Origin: Laguncularia racemosa
Taxonomy: Eukaryota > Streptophyta > Magnoliopsida > Myrtales > Combretaceae
DNA: 64,000 bases
Assembly: GCA_037954665.1 (NCBI GenBank)
Contig: JBBMOL010000097.1
Coordinates: forward strand, 2,046,001-2,110,000
Reading direction: 5' to 3'
Shown in pieces: positions 11,303 to 23,836 of this stretch. Made by a program: the position numbers and the translations under genes. The first letter of the stretch is position 1, and each line of letters starts with the position of its first letter. Under the pieces are notes generated by a model. The model saw only the letters and a program-made list of their open reading frames with translations, searched no databases and had not been told where the DNA came from.

Positions 11303-14236
11303 TTAAATTCAAATAAATTAAATAAAAATTAATTCAGGAATCAAAATAAAATTTTGGAATTTAAAATTATCAATTTAACTCTATGTGTGTAATTTAGGAT
11401 CAAGGATAAGATAGGTAATTTAATGATAGGAAGAAGTTTGAAAAGATTTGGTTTTGGTTAGAGTTAATTTGGAGTTAAAATGGACAAGTTATGGTGATTT
11501 GAAGTAAAAATTCGTATCTGAAAAGTTCTTACATTTTTAAAGTACTAAACTTGCTTAAAATATGAGAATTTATGATTGAATGGATGAAGGAATGAGATAA
11601 GAATCATTTAGCCTTGGTTTGATTGGATTTTGATTTGAAACGAAAACGTTATACATGATTTTGTAAAGTATGTTTAAGAAAATAAATTTATGGATGATTG
11701 ATAAGTTCACGATGAATTGTGTTGATTTTAATGAAATTTAAATGCTATTGAACAAAAATATTAAATCTAGAAATTTGTTATTGATTATTCATATTTTAAT
11801 ATGTTTTGATTTATTATAATGATGGTTTCATTAATAGAATTTGTTAATGCATGTTGACTCACCAAGTTAAAGTTGGATGCTATGAACTTGTTCTTGTGTT
11901 ATTTATGAAAACTCAACTCGTTTTCCATAAAAATACTAGTTTAATCCAATTTGTTCATCCAAAATCATCAAAAATGTAATTTTATATAAGATTTAATTTA
12001 ATTACATTTTCATATATAAATTTTCTTTAAGAATTGATTTTTGCTTACCATTTTGTTAAAATGACAACAATTTTCTTCCAACATGTGATTAAAGATTTGA
12101 ATTAAAGTTTTTTTTTTTTAAAATGAGTTGATTTTCATAAGGATTGTTAGTAATGCTAAAATATGTTTGTAACATAAAGTAGCAATTTTTTTCTTGAAAT
12201 GACATGAAAATAGTAATATAATAATAAAATATAACAAGTAATAAATAAATAAATATTTTAATGAATTTAGGTCAAGACTGATCCAATCCCAAATTGGTCC
12301 ACTCAAACCAATCCTTAAATTGACCCAAAAACTTTCCTAATGGGTGGTTCATTAAACCTTCTATAAATTGTCTAATTAAGCTTAATTAATAAAATTGATC
12401 AATTAAATTGATTTTAGGATTGATATAGTAAATTAATGGTGATTAAACTTAATTAACTTGGTTAAACCCAATGGGCGTGTTTTTTAAAAATTGATTGAGC
12501 CCATTTTCTATTTGGGTATATACCTTAAATGGGTCTTAGATAAATAAAACACTTTAAATAAACCTTATGTCTAATCTAATAAAGCCCAGAACCAATTAAG
12601 GACCTTAAATGGAATTAATTAGGCATAATAAATTATTAGGGCTTAAGTAGTGGCTATTAGAATTTAGTTGGTCTAAATTAGACGTAATGGGTCTTAATAG
12701 ACTTAAAATAGAGATAATAGAAAAGAAATAAGAAATAATCAAATGGGCTTAAATTAGGTATAATGAATTTTGTTGGCCTAAGAAATAATTATTGGAATAT
12801 AATGGACCTAAACTAAGGTAATTTAGACAATATGTACCTAAATGGGCGCAAGTTGGACATAATGGCCTCAAATGAATGCAATGTACTTAAACTAAGTGAA
12901 TAGGACCTAGAATACCTAAATTAGCCTAAGTTAATAAAAAGAGCATTTTAAACCCAATTAGACTAACTTAATTGGATGTAGTAAATTAAGTAGTTAATTA
13001 AATAGACTTAGATTAATAGTTTAGGTCTAAAAATATTAATATGGATAATGGGAAAAATTGAATTAGGTAATAAATCATGATGAGCTTAATTGGGATGAAT
13101 GAATTAAATGCATTTATGGGCTTAATCCTACTCAAAATGATTGGGCTATTTTCTTTTTTTGAGCCTGTAATCTATATGGGCCTAAACGAAAAATAACAAA
13201 ATATGAACTTAAAATAATATATCGAGTCTATTGAACCTAGATTAACTAAATAATTAACTTAGGTAATTATGTTAGTTAATTGACTTTATTACATTAATTA
13301 ATTTAATTAATCGATAATAAACTTAATTATTCAACATTTAATTTAGTGTGCTTAATTTCAAAATTAATTAGGTTCACTTTCTTTTAGAGTCCAATGCCCT
13401 AATTGGGCCATAGTAAGATATTTAGATTAGATATAGAAAATAATGAGAAACTTAAAATTAAACTAAGCTAAAGCCTAATAGGTTTGACCATAAAAAATCT
13501 AAATAAGTAAGATTTAAATTAAATCAAGGACTAATAGAGATTAGATTATTAAATTGACAATTCACAAGTATAATAATATGAATTAATTAATTTAATAAGC
13601 CTTACATATGAATAGGCTTAATTGTAGTTAAAGACTAATTGGACCCTCATACCCTTTTTAGGCCCATAACTAATATCAGTTGTAGATATATATAAGCTTA
13701 GGAACCTAAATCCATAATAATATTAATAAGAATTTATTATTTAAGTATAAATTACTAACTTACAACTACTTATTTTTAATTGCAGAACAATTAAACAATT
13801 GTGATTATTAGAAACATCTTTGACTTCGAGAGACCTTCGAAGTTTGGCTATGATAGAAACCTTAACCAGATTAAAAATCAAACTAAGCTAAGTAATTAGG
13901 TGTTGCTTGCGCGTGTTCATCTTAAGTCAACGAGTAATGCCCTAGGCCTTAATTAGGGCTATGGTCTTAGTTTAGTAATCCCAGTGGTTAGACACTTAGG
14001 CTATTAAGGAATGGCTTGGCAATTAGTTAATAAGTGGAAGTGTGTTAGATTATGGGCACTATTAATAGAGAGAAGACATAGTTTTTTAGGAATTATGAGT
14101 CTTGGTGAATTATACGATATAGCTAGACTGTGATTGGCAAGGATCAAATAACAACGATTATACTTAAATGAGACTCCTTAGGTTTGATTTTGCAACACGT
14201 TGTCTAAATACTCTTGTCAACCCCCAATTACTATAG
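11303..14236. other. AT-rich LTR-like DNA with recurring short words
   Basis: About 2.9 kb without a gene. From roughly 12300 to 13700 it is built of degenerate recurring words such as TTAATTAGG, GGGCTTAA and GGCCTAAAT with no fixed period. It ends exactly where a tRNA-Met type primer site begins, so the right part may be the end of an old, long LTR. The left border was not found. Confidence 0.4.
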
Positions 14237-14248
14237 TGGTATCAGACC
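14237..14248 (+). other. Primer-binding site of a lost LTR element
   Basis: TGGTATCAGACC, an 11 of 12 match to the initiator-Met primer site. No gag follows: the next 500 bases are non-coding and then a LINE remnant runs on the other strand. I read it as the leader edge of an element whose interior is deleted or interrupted. Confidence 0.55.
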
Positions 14249-14759
14249 GCAGGTCTCCCGTCGTGTTATTTGGAGTCATAAGTATTCCTGTGCTATTTGC
14301 TTTTTTTAATAATGATAATTATAAATTAAATGATTGCTTATTGCATTAGAATGTAGGTCTGCTTGACATCTACTTGTGTTTACATTATTTTTGTATTAAG
14401 CTCTTATAACCCACTCCTTCTTCAAGTTTAGACAACTTTTCCTTGTGAACTCTTTGTATGACGCTTTAGAATACGACTTTGAAGAGGGGATTTAAGCTTA
14501 CATCAGCGAGTTAGCAAACGATTAGGATTACTAAATTTTTATGAATTATATTTTAGAAGCCACATATAGCTCTATGGACTATTTAAATTCGATTGTAGAC
14601 TTTTATGTAGGCTAATAGGCCCTAAAATTTAAGTTTATATTTGGAACCCATTTTTAAGACTTAGCATTTACAAGCAATTATGTTTTATAGATTATGTCTC
14701 ATTTGAACACCTTGAATGCTAGCCCTCTTTTTTGGAGACTCAAGCTAGTAAGAAGGGCA

Positions 14760-15965
14760 TTATGGCATATTCTCTACTAGGAAGATGCATTCTAAAAGGA
14801 AGATATAACCTCTAAATTCAATCATAACTAGATTGATTCTGGTAATCCCTTTGGTTGAGTAAGGAATACATATGATCGATTTTAAATGCATAGGTTTTAG
14901 GACCACTTCCTCTTAAATCCTTAGTTTTCCATAGAAAGTAAGGGCCAAAAGATCTAAAGATTATATATGATGTTTCAAAACCAGCCAGTGAGTCTCCATT
15001 TAGTATAGGTTTCTTAAACTTAAAAAATAGATAACAATTCTTTTCCTTTTTCAATTAGACCTTGAATATGTGCTTTGCTACCTCCATTTGGTAACCAGTT
15101 ATCAAACCATTTTTTTTTTTTTTACTTTTCTAATACTCATAAAAACTTTTCTATGTCTTTGAAGGAGTTCATGTCCTTGTAGCAAGTTCTTCCATGTAGG
15201 CGAAGCCAAGCTATATGCCATTGGATAAGTTCCTCTTAAGTAATTTACATAAGATACACAATTAACTTCAAGTTGTCTTCCTTTGGTGAAAGACTTAGGC
15301 TCCTTTCATTGCAAATACCCCATCTTTTAAGTCAAGGTTAGAAAACCAAGTCCCCCTCAATTCTTTGGTTAGCAGATAGTATTTTGATAAACCTAATGTA
15401 TTTTATGAGTGTTGCGGACACCATTTTAGAAGAAGTTTCTGGCCATCTAATCAAGGTTGTGAATTGTTTCCCCTTCTATCTTGCTAGCTTTTTAAAGGCT
15501 TTTTATACTAGAAAGTCAAAGTCTCTTGGTCTAGGTTTCTTGCCATTGTTCAAGAGGTAACCTAAGTAGTTTCCTAAGTTTGTTGTTGTTATTGTTTTTT
15601 TTTTTTTAATTTTTTTTATTTTACCCATAGGATGTTGACAACTTTCTCTTTGATCTTCATATCTACATTCTTTGAGAATAAAATTGTGGACTTTTGTTTA
15701 TTAAGCTTAAATGTTACTTAAAGCAAGAGAGGGTATTAAAAATTGTTTGGGCAAATGAAGGGTTAACCTCTGATAATAAGATAATGTCATTAGTAAAGAA
15801 TAAATGTGTAAGCTTCAAAGGGCATTTGTTGAATTTGATAGGTTTCCGTGACCTATTATTGACCTATTGTTCTATCATTCTACTTAATATCTCCATGCCA
15901 ATAATGAATAGATATGGAGATATTGAGTCACCTTATGAGATGTCTTTTGATGGGACATGTAAAAT
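14760..15965 (-). pseudogene. LINE reverse transcriptase remnant
   Basis: The minus strand carries the order seen in plant L1-type RT: PSKDIS, stop, GDSISPYLFIIGMEIL (about 15957-15890), then LTHLFFTNDIILLSE. The latter is the catalytic F-A-D-D box, here F-T-N-D at 15786-15800, so the first catalytic Asp is Asn. Downstream (15560-15150) are degraded matches to the post-RT region with many stops and frame changes. The last part, 14818-15054, is open but only weakly similar. The family copies its RNA at a nicked target site; this copy is dead. Confidence 0.8.
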
Positions 15966-15989
15966 ATTGAAAAACATAAAATAAAATAA

Positions 15990-17955
15990 GTTATAAAGAG
16001 TGAGATGCTAGGGTAATAACATGTTTATAAGAGGGGCATTTTAGTCTTTTGGATAGTAGGTTATATAAGCCTCATGAAAACCTTAATGGCATTTTCTCTC
16101 CTTCTGTTGTCAACATTAGTCTCCCTCTCTTTCTATTCCTCTAAAACCCTAACTTGTACTAAACTATGCTCTAGTGACATAAGGATTCTTGATTTAATGT
16201 GCCACCACAAAGGTGAGTATTCTTAATTAGTTGATTTCTCATGTGTTTTCTTCTTTAGTGAGAAGATAGTTAAGATGTGTTGTTTTCGTGTTTGTGTCGG
16301 TTTAGGGATTTTGGTTCCACAACTTTGATGCCAAAGTTGTCAATTTAGATAAATTAAGAGCTTTTGAATCAATATGAGATAACTAAGTGCCCCAACTATG
16401 TTTAAAATCGTGAATTAGATAGTTTTATGTGGTGGAATTAAGTTATAGTAAGAGTTATTAGATTGTTGGAAAGGAGAGGAAACGAGTTGGAAAGATAATC
16501 GAAAGAGATCATGCATTTCCAAGGGGTATATAGCCATGTACATGAGCGTGTATCTACATGTGTTGAGATGTGAGAGTGAGATAAGTGGTACATGACCAAA
16601 TACACTAGTGTGTACCTACCCATGTTGATTAACATGACTAAGTATATGACCATGTACTTGGGCATGTTGAGAGGCCGTTTTCACAGAAAGGTACATAGCT
16701 ATGTACACAGCTATGTTCTAACTTATACCATTCTATACGGCTATGTACACAACCTTGTTGTCCTAGAATATTGTAACACACTTCTCTCTTTCATCTATCT
16801 TGGTTTGTCATATTTTAAGCTAGTTTTATCTAAAATAATGTGTAAGGGAAGGAAACAACTAGTTCTAATTTAAGTAACCCCAATGAACTTAGTCAGTGTT
16901 GTAAGCTAGTACTAAGTTTAGTATATTTGTTACATGATAGGTTTTGATAGAGGTAATAGTGGTAGACAAGTTGAGACTACAATTGTTCATTCGGTTACAT
17001 GTTTATTGTGTTTATTGCTTATGACTATTAGCTTAGTAACCTAAATGAACTTAATTAATATTGGATATAAAAGTATATGTTACTTGTGTTTGGCTTAACT
17101 TAAGGGTCTGCAATGGTGGATCCTTAGGGGGCATCTTGATGATTAGTATGTGATGTTGTCTTTAGTGGGGTTATGTACCAAAATGATCTAAAGTAGATTT
17201 AGGGGTATTAGGACTCATAGTGGTAGTTACTGATACTATTTAAAAGGTTGGGGTTGAGAGTGACAATTTCTAACCTAAGTGTTATATATATATACGTGTT
17301 GTGGTGGAGTCATGAGCACCCATGTGATGTTTGCTAACTAATGTAATGATAATTAATGAATTGATTGTATTATTATTATTATTGCATTCTTGTCTGCATG
17401 TATGTTGTGAATTAGATGACATGTTTATGTGTATGCAATACTCATGTATTGTGTTTGAGCTCACTCCTTTACTTTTTAGCTGTAAGATTATATGATGAGT
17501 TTGCAAAATATGACGAGTTAGGAAATTTATACTATTACTATCAAGATGGAGATAGTAAATATTATTATTATTATTACTATGAAAATGATTACTAAGAATA
17601 ATGTAGGAGAAAATGGGATGTTTAGGAGATTATTTTGATGTGGAAGGAGAGTTGAATAAGTTTAGACAATACTTCTTATGTTTCATGAGGATAAGTTAGT
17701 GTCGTTTGAAGATATGAGTTATGATGAATAATGAGTGGATGTTTAGTAATTTTCTTCTTTTTGATTGAATTTGTGTTTAGAATAACTCACTTGTGAGTCA
17801 TTTGTTTTGTTAATTAGAGATCTTATGTTTAGGTTGAAGGTTTGAAATTGAATAGAATTTGGAGATAAAGGTGTATTCATGAGCTTTTGCACGTCACCAT
17901 TTGATAGTGACACATAGCGAGTGGCGGCATCCTAGGTTCTAAGGCTTTATAGCTT
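15990..17955 (+). repeat. Chromovirus-type 5' LTR
   Basis: The right edge is set by the primer site at 17959. A TATA-like GTTATATAAGCC at about 16061 is followed by a pyrimidine-rich leader with AAACCCTAA (about 16145), the usual promoter layout. The middle (16440-16760) repeats CATGTAC/GTGTAC words. The stretch 16510-17140 is clearly homologous, inverted, to 29240-29880, and its right part resembles 31591-32640. The exact start was not found. Confidence 0.6.
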
Positions 17956-17958
17956 AGG

Positions 17959-17970
17959 TGGTGTCATAGC
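17959..17970 (+). other. Primer-binding site, diverged
   Basis: TGGTGTCATAGC followed by ATAGG; two mismatches from TGGTATCAGAGC, in the right place between LTR-like DNA and gag. Confidence 0.65.
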
Positions 17971-18059
17971 ATAGGTTTGATGATCCATGAAACTTAGGTA
18001 GATGATCAATAAGGTTAAGTTTTGATTAATAGAATTTAGGTTGGATAAGTTTGTGTGGC

Positions 18060-19100
18060 TGGTGAAAGAGTTCAACCTAAAGGTAGATGATCTAGTGGAA
18101 GTTGAGTACTAGATAGCAGAGATTGAGAAAAATTTTGTTACATTTTGAGTCCCAAATGATAGAAAGGTGGACTACATGGCATATATGTTGAAGGGATCTA
18201 TTGCAAATTAGTGGGCTAGTGTGGCAAGGGGACCTGTAAATTGGCCTAAGTTCATATAGTTGTTTTATGGAAAGTATTTCTCTAGCAGCATCAGAGATAA
18301 AATGAAAGTAGCATATTATAATTGCCAGTACGGTAATGGGACAATGGAAGAGTACAAGGTAAAGCTGAATCGCTTAATAAAGTTTTTACCTAAAACCATC
18401 CATGCAGATGATGCCTTTTGAGCTAGGACATGTGTGAGAGGCTTAAAGACTAACCACCGGCATAAGGTGGATCTTTCTAGCTATCCAGTTATATAGAAGT
18501 AGTGAATAAGACAAAAGTTAAGGAGTAAAGTAGGAAAGAATAGAAGAGTATAAATCCTATAGGTCAAGAATTGTTTTGGGAAAGAAGTTAGCCCCAAGTG
18601 TTGTATATGTAGAGAAAGGAAAGAGGCCAATAGTACATTAGGCTAGATTTGTGGCCTTTGCAATTAAGCTTATTTAAGCCAAACCTATGCTGCTTGCTTT
18701 GCCTCCACCACCATTAGTAGGATTAGGAAGAAGATGTCTTAAGTGTTTAGGACCACATGAGTTACATTAGTGCAGTTGGCTAGAGGAGGTTTGCTTCTTC
18801 TATGGTGAGATGGGACACTCTAGAAAAACATATATTGAGAAGGCCATACCACAAGCTTTTTGTTACAACTACAAATAGAGGGGCCATACCACATGCTTTT
18901 TGTTACAACTACAAATAGAGGGGCTATAGATCTTTTGAATGTGGTACTATTATGAATTGGATGACTACAGTACCATAGTAAGTTCCTATGTAGCAAGCAA
19001 TAAGACCTTCACCTAGAGCACCTATAGGTAGACCTCAAAATATAAGAATGAGACAGAAAGCCCTACATCGTGTTTTTGCTCTATAATAATAGCAACATCA
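18060..19100 (+). pseudogene. Chromovirus (Tekay/Del-like) gag remnant
   Basis: Reads as a retrotransposon gag: AEIEKNFVTF, then NDRKVDYMAYMLKGSIAN, WPKFI, LFYGKYFSSSIRDKM, and NGTMEEYKVKLNRLIKFLP (about 18120-18390). Next come a Cys-rich part with RCLKCLGPHELH and CFFYGEMGHSRKT (about 18735-18830), the CCHC pair typical of Tekay/Del, and the linker end RVFAL near 19070. Several in-frame stops (about 18094, 18147, 18211, 18259, 18420). A 40-bp tandem duplication in the last zinc knuckle adds a frameshift. The protease that should follow is unrecognisable; beyond 19400 the sequence is from another lineage. Confidence 0.8.
18842..18921 (+). repeat. 40-bp tandem duplication in gag
   Basis: Two head-to-tail copies starting GGCCATACCACAAGC and GGCCATACCACATGC, one mismatch apart. 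Because 40 is not a multiple of three it breaks the reading frame inside the zinc-knuckle segment. Confidence 0.9.
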
Positions 19101-19429
19101 GGATACTTATGATCAATCACACCTATTACTTTACATGTTGATGAGATGACTATAGAGACTCATTTAGCTGCCAAGCTAGTCTTTTGAATCGATCAAACAT
19201 TATCTTCGTGATTAATGCCTGGTCCCTTTATAGTGTTATTTTAGGGTAACCATTGTAGGATATAGTGGGAATGATAGCCTCCATAAAACACTTGAAGGCT
19301 AAATTCATTACTCTCATAAGAGTTGGTATTTATAACGATGACCAACAAACATCTTGAAGTTTGTACCTCAAGCCCTTCACAATAGGAAGTCCTTATAATA
19401 GATGCTACTGTTAAGGAAAAACTAGGATC

Positions 19430-20225
19430 GAAAGGAGAGCTAGCTGAAGAAATGGAGGTAATCTAGATTAGTAGCTTACCTAAATAGACTACGAAGATAG
19501 GGACATTGGTTTTAGTTGAGCTATGTTAGCAATTGATTGCCTTTCTCAAAGCCATTGTAGATGTCTTCACATGGGCACCATTCAACATGTCTAAAATTGC
19601 ACCCGAGTTAATGATGCGTAAACTAGATATTGATCCTACTACCAAGGTTGTCAAGTAAAAGAAGAGGTAATTTGCCCTTAAATGCCAAGCTACCATTGAA
19701 GAAGAGGTTTAAAAGTTGTTAAAGATTGGATTGATACAAGAAATGCTTTATCATACGTGGCTAGTGAATTGTGTGTTTGTCAAGAAGTCTAATGGGAAGT
19801 GGCATGTGTGCATTGATTACATTAAATTAAACAAAGCTTCCCTAAAGGACTATTTTCCTCTCCCTCAGATTGATCAACTGGTTAACTTAACCTCGGGCTA
19901 CGCATTACTCAATTTCATGGATGCTTTCTCAGGATATAATCAAATCAGAATACACGAGCTTGACCAAGTCCACTCTTCATTCATTTCGACAACATGATCG
20001 TCAAAAGTAAAGAGATTAGGGCACATTTAGCTAACCTTGAAGAATTCTTCAATAGGCTCCATAAATATAACATGAAGCTAAACCCTAGAAAATGTGTATT
20101 CAAGGTAGTATCTAGGAAGTTCTTGAGCTACATGGTCACTTCCCAAGGTATTGAAACTAATCTTGAAAAGATTAAAGCCATTTTGGACATGTTATCTTCA
20201 AAGATAGTTAAAGAAGTTTAAAGAC
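19430..20225 (+). pseudogene. Tat-lineage gypsy RT with internal deletion
   Basis: From 19440 the translation follows the linker and RT of Tat/Ogre-type elements: FLKAIVDVFTW, LLKIGLIQEM, WLVNCVFVKKSNGKWHVCIDY, FPLPQIDQLV, and motif A as NFMDAFSGYNQI (19716-19997). The sequence then jumps to DNMIVKSKEIRAHLANL. The finger/palm part between the 'TSFI' block and the Y-V-D-D box is deleted (about 130-150 bases by family length), and the second Asp of the box is Asn. RT continues through LNPRKCVFKVVSRKFL to about 20221. The clade is quite clear; the enzyme is dead. Confidence 0.85.
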
Positions 20226-21300
20226 TCGCAAAGCGGGTCATGACACTCGATTGGTCTTTTTCAAAGTCCATAGATAAGTATACCCCCTTCTTTAGAGTCT
20301 TAAAAAACCTAGCTAATTTTCGGTAGATAGTTGAGTGCCAAGTAGCATTCGAATAGCTAAAATATTTTCTTTCAACTCCTCAAGTGTTGTCAAAACCCAT
20401 AATAAGAGAAGAATTATATCTTTACCTCCATGTCAATAGTTGTGCTCTCTCTTCAGTACTTATTTGAGCTGATGGATGTGAGCATTGACCTATATATTAT
20501 ATGAGCCACATCTTATAGGGCCTAGAGGTTAGATATTTAAAATTGAAAAGTTTATCTTAGCCATGGTCATTTGCACAAGCAAGTTACAACCTTACTTTGA
20601 AGCTCATCATGTGGTAGTCCTTATTGATCAACCCTTGAGGCAAATCTTGCAAAAGCTTGATGCGTTATGATGGATGATCTATTATGCCTTGGAACTTAGT
20701 GCAAACGGTGTTCAATATCGACCATGAGAGGCGATTAAAGCTTAGGTGCTAGCTAAGTTTATTGCTAAATCTACAATGGAGGATGAACAACATGTTGAAG
20801 TCAATGGGAAACCCATTTAGACTCTTTATGTTGATAGCTCATTTACTTAAGGGGGGAGTAGAGTAGGACTCATATGAATGGGATCCTATGGTGTTGAGAT
20901 CTAGTACATCCTAAAGTTTAGATTTCTTACTAGCAACAATGAGGCAGAGTAAAAAGCGCTTATTGCCAGACTAAAAATGTTTAAGGAAATTAAAGCGGGA
21001 AAGGTAGAAATTTTCCCAGATTCACAACTCATTGTTTAACAGGTCAAAGGATAGTATGCCATTAAAGATGAAGGGATGACTAAGCACTTAGAGGTTGTTA
21101 AATCCCTTTGCTCCAACCTTCCATCTTAGAGCATAATAAAAATTACTTGAGCTAAGAATGTTAAGGCAAATGGCTTATCTAAATTAGCCTCAATGTACCT
21201 CTTTGACTTGGACAAAAGAGTTTTTGTCAAATTCCTTCTAGAAAGAATACTAATAAGGCTGCATAATAATGCCTTGTCAATGAGACTCAATCGCCTTGGG
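20226..21300 (+). pseudogene. Tat-lineage RNase H plus second archaeal-type RNase H
   Basis: The RT-linked RNase H is degraded (LYLYLHVNSCALSSVLI near 20420). Further on is a second RNase H with LYVDSSFT (about 20826), SNNEAE, stop, KALIARLKMFKEI, VEIFPDSQLIV and LSKLASM (about 21180). An extra RNase H of this kind between RT and integrase is a hallmark of the Tat lineage. Catalytic Asp and Glu positions are partly visible. At least a dozen stops. Confidence 0.8.
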
Positions 21301-22615
21301 AGTTGTGCTAATGGACTACATTATTGCATATTTAACACATGACACTATGCCCAAAGAAAGGAAGAAGGCCAAGGCTAAGGCCTTAATGCAAAAGGCAACC
21401 TAGTATACACTCCTTGATGGGCAATTACTAGTAGGCAACAAGAAGGCAGGGAGAGCACAACATAAGCCGAGGAGCCTAGCGAAGAAGAGATGTAAGAGAG
21501 CATATAGCTTACCACTTCTTAAGTGCCTCTGACCTTCAGAAGCTGGGCACCTTCTAATTGAGCTCCATGTTGGAATTGATAGCAACCATATCATGAGCCA
21601 TGCCTTAGTAATTAAGGTGCTCCAAGAAAAATATTATTGGTCTACCATGAAGAGAGGTGCCAAGACCATTATACAATGATGTGACAAGTGCCAAAAGAAC
21701 ACTTCGGTAAACAAGTAGCCAAGTAGTGAACTAATACCAACCACGAGCCCTTGGCCTTTCGCTCAGTGGGGACTTGACATCCTTGGATTGTTCTCCAAGG
21801 CCACATGTTAGCAAGAATACATTATAGTTGTTGTCGATTATTTCATGAAGTGGGTAGAAGCTGAAGCTATAGCAAAGAACACCGAAAACAATATAAAAGA
21901 TTTTTTTAGCCGAGCCATACTTTGTTGCTTTGGAATCTGAGTGCCCTTATCACCAATAATAGTACATAGTTTGATAACCCCCAATTCAAAGAGTTTTACG
22001 CAAAGTACAAGATCAAGATCTACTATACTTTAGTAGCCCACATGTAGTCGAATGGGTAAGTTGACGTTACCAATAAAGTCATCTTATAGAGCCTTAAGAA
22101 AAGGATCAACTAAGCTAAAGGAAAATGGGTAAACAAGCTTCCATATATGCTATGGGGGTATCAGAAGACTCCATGGACAGCAACTAGGGAAAGCCCCTTC
22201 AATTTAGGTTTTTGAACCAAGGCCATTCTCCCCATCAAGCCTGAGCTACCCAACCCTTGCACTCATAATGTAAACCCATAAGTTAATGAGATGGGTCTCT
22301 GAGCTAGTTTTGACATCCTAAAAGAACTCAAGGATTGAGCAAGTCAAAGAGTGGCAGCATACCAACAATAGGAAACGTAGTATTATTGCAAGAAAGTAAA
22401 GTACGAAGCTTTCCAACTTGGAGACCTCGTTTGCAGAAAACTCGAAGTCACTGGTTCAAGAGAAGGTTGGGGCAAGTTAACTCCAAACTTTGAAGACCCA
22501 ATTCAACTATGAAGAGTGGTTGGACACAAAGCATATGAGATTGGGAGACTAAATGGGCATTCGATACACAAGACTTGGAATGCCAATAATCTATGTCCTT
22601 ACTTTAATTAAAGTG
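21301..22615 (+). pseudogene. Tat-lineage integrase
   Basis: The zinc domain reads ELHVGIDSNHIMSHALVIKVLQEKYYW then CDKCQKN (about 21560-21700). The core has WGLDILGLF (first Asp, about 21769) and VVVDYFMKWVEAEAI. The second Asp is Asn in LITNNST (about 21950), and the catalytic Glu is Asp in VDVTNKVIL (about 22065). The C-terminus ends WGKLTPNFEDPIQL and TWNANNLCPYFN, the usual close of Tat pol. Many stops and frame changes. No 3' LTR in plus orientation follows. Confidence 0.85.
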
Positions 22616-22619
22616 TTGT

Positions 22620-23836
22620 AGTTTGCAATCTCTAATATAGTTGATGTAAATGAATCAATGCTTCATGAATGCTTAAAGTGTTACGTTTATTATCATTTAA
22701 ATTAATTCTATTTTATTATTTGTATTTATATCTTTTTATTTTTATTATTTTTATTTATTATTATTTACTATTTTTATTATTTTTTATTGTTAATTGAAAA
22801 CTAATAATAATATAATTAATAAATAATAAAAAATGATGAAATTCAACTAACTTGGACATGGGTTGCGGTTCGGGTTGGATTGGGTCGGTTGGGTCACGAC
22901 GGTTGGAGCTCCTCATCGGCGATGTTTCGACGGCTATTAACAGCGGTTGATGGGTGGTCTCTTAGGTTTTCAAGTATAAGGAATTGATTGGTGATGTTGG
23001 TTTTTGTTGAAAACCACCATAAATGGTAGTTCGGACGGCAACTGATGGTGGACACCTAGAGAGAGGGAACTTCGACGGCGTTTTTTTTTTTCGTGTTTTT
23101 CTTCCCCTTTTTTTTTTCTTTTCCTTCCGATTTCCTCCCCTTTCCACTCGTGGGATCGAGTCTTATTTGTAAACCCACAAAACCAAGCTTGATAAGCTCG
23201 AATCTCCTTCGCTGTTGAGACCCATCTCCATCCTTTTTTTTTTTTTTTAGATTTGAGTTAATTCGTTGTTTTTTAGTTAAGATTTATACTGATTTGATGA
23301 TGTTTATCCTCTCTTAGCTAAAGATTTGTTGGATTTGTGTTAAAAATTGGATTTGAAACGGCCGGATTCCATCCTTCTCTCTCTCTGTCGTTTTCGACCA
23401 AAGGTTGAAGACGAGCACGCGCAAGGTACATGCTCTTGTGTCACCCAATCAACTGCTGCCACGTGGCAGCTCGGATAAAAAAAAAAAAACAAAACGGCAC
23501 AAAGTGCCCTTCCTGGTTTTGAACCAGCGACCGAAGGCTTCCCCCTGCGCACACCAAGTGACCATGCAGACCAACTGGGCTGGACCAATTTTCGTTTTTT
23601 TTATTGCACGCATATTGTATATTAACTTATTAGTTTTGCTAATTTTTTGTTATTTTGAAATTTATAAATTTAATTAAGAAACCCATGTGTCTTTTATTAT
23701 TATTACTATCCTTATTATTATTATTTTTTGATTATTTTTATTTATTTTATTTTTTTCTTTTATATCTATATAAATATGAAAAATAATAATAAAAATAAAA
23801 TAAAATAAATTGGAGCAAAAATGGGGTGTTTATAAC
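22620..23836 (-). repeat. Tat/Ogre-type LTR, minus orientation
   Basis: Read on the minus strand it starts near 23836 with TATAAACACCCCATTTTTGC, matching the LTR starts at 34550 and 41012 (TGTAAA-ACCC-ATTTTTGCCC). The same order follows: ATT-rich tract, tRNA-like boxes, purine-rich leader. It lies in opposite orientation to the Tat pol beside it, so it belongs to a different insertion. The low-coordinate end is not defined; the ATT-rich tail (22690-22830) may or may not belong to it. Confidence 0.55.
23515..23583 (-). promoter_or_regulatory. tRNA-like A and B boxes inside an LTR
   Basis: The minus strand has an A-box-like CAGCCCAGTTGG (23572-23583, one mismatch to TRGYNNARNNGG). A B box GGTTCAAAACC (23515-23525) fits GWTCRANNC exactly, 46 bases apart, as in a pol III internal promoter. 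The 34550 LTR has the same pair. There is no tRNA fold or anticodon arm that I can support, so it is not called a tRNA gene. Confidence 0.55.

Noticed and set aside
23515..23583. A tRNA gene
   Set aside because: A and B boxes are present, but no acceptor stem, anticodon arm or cloverleaf could be built; it lies at the same place as in another LTR.
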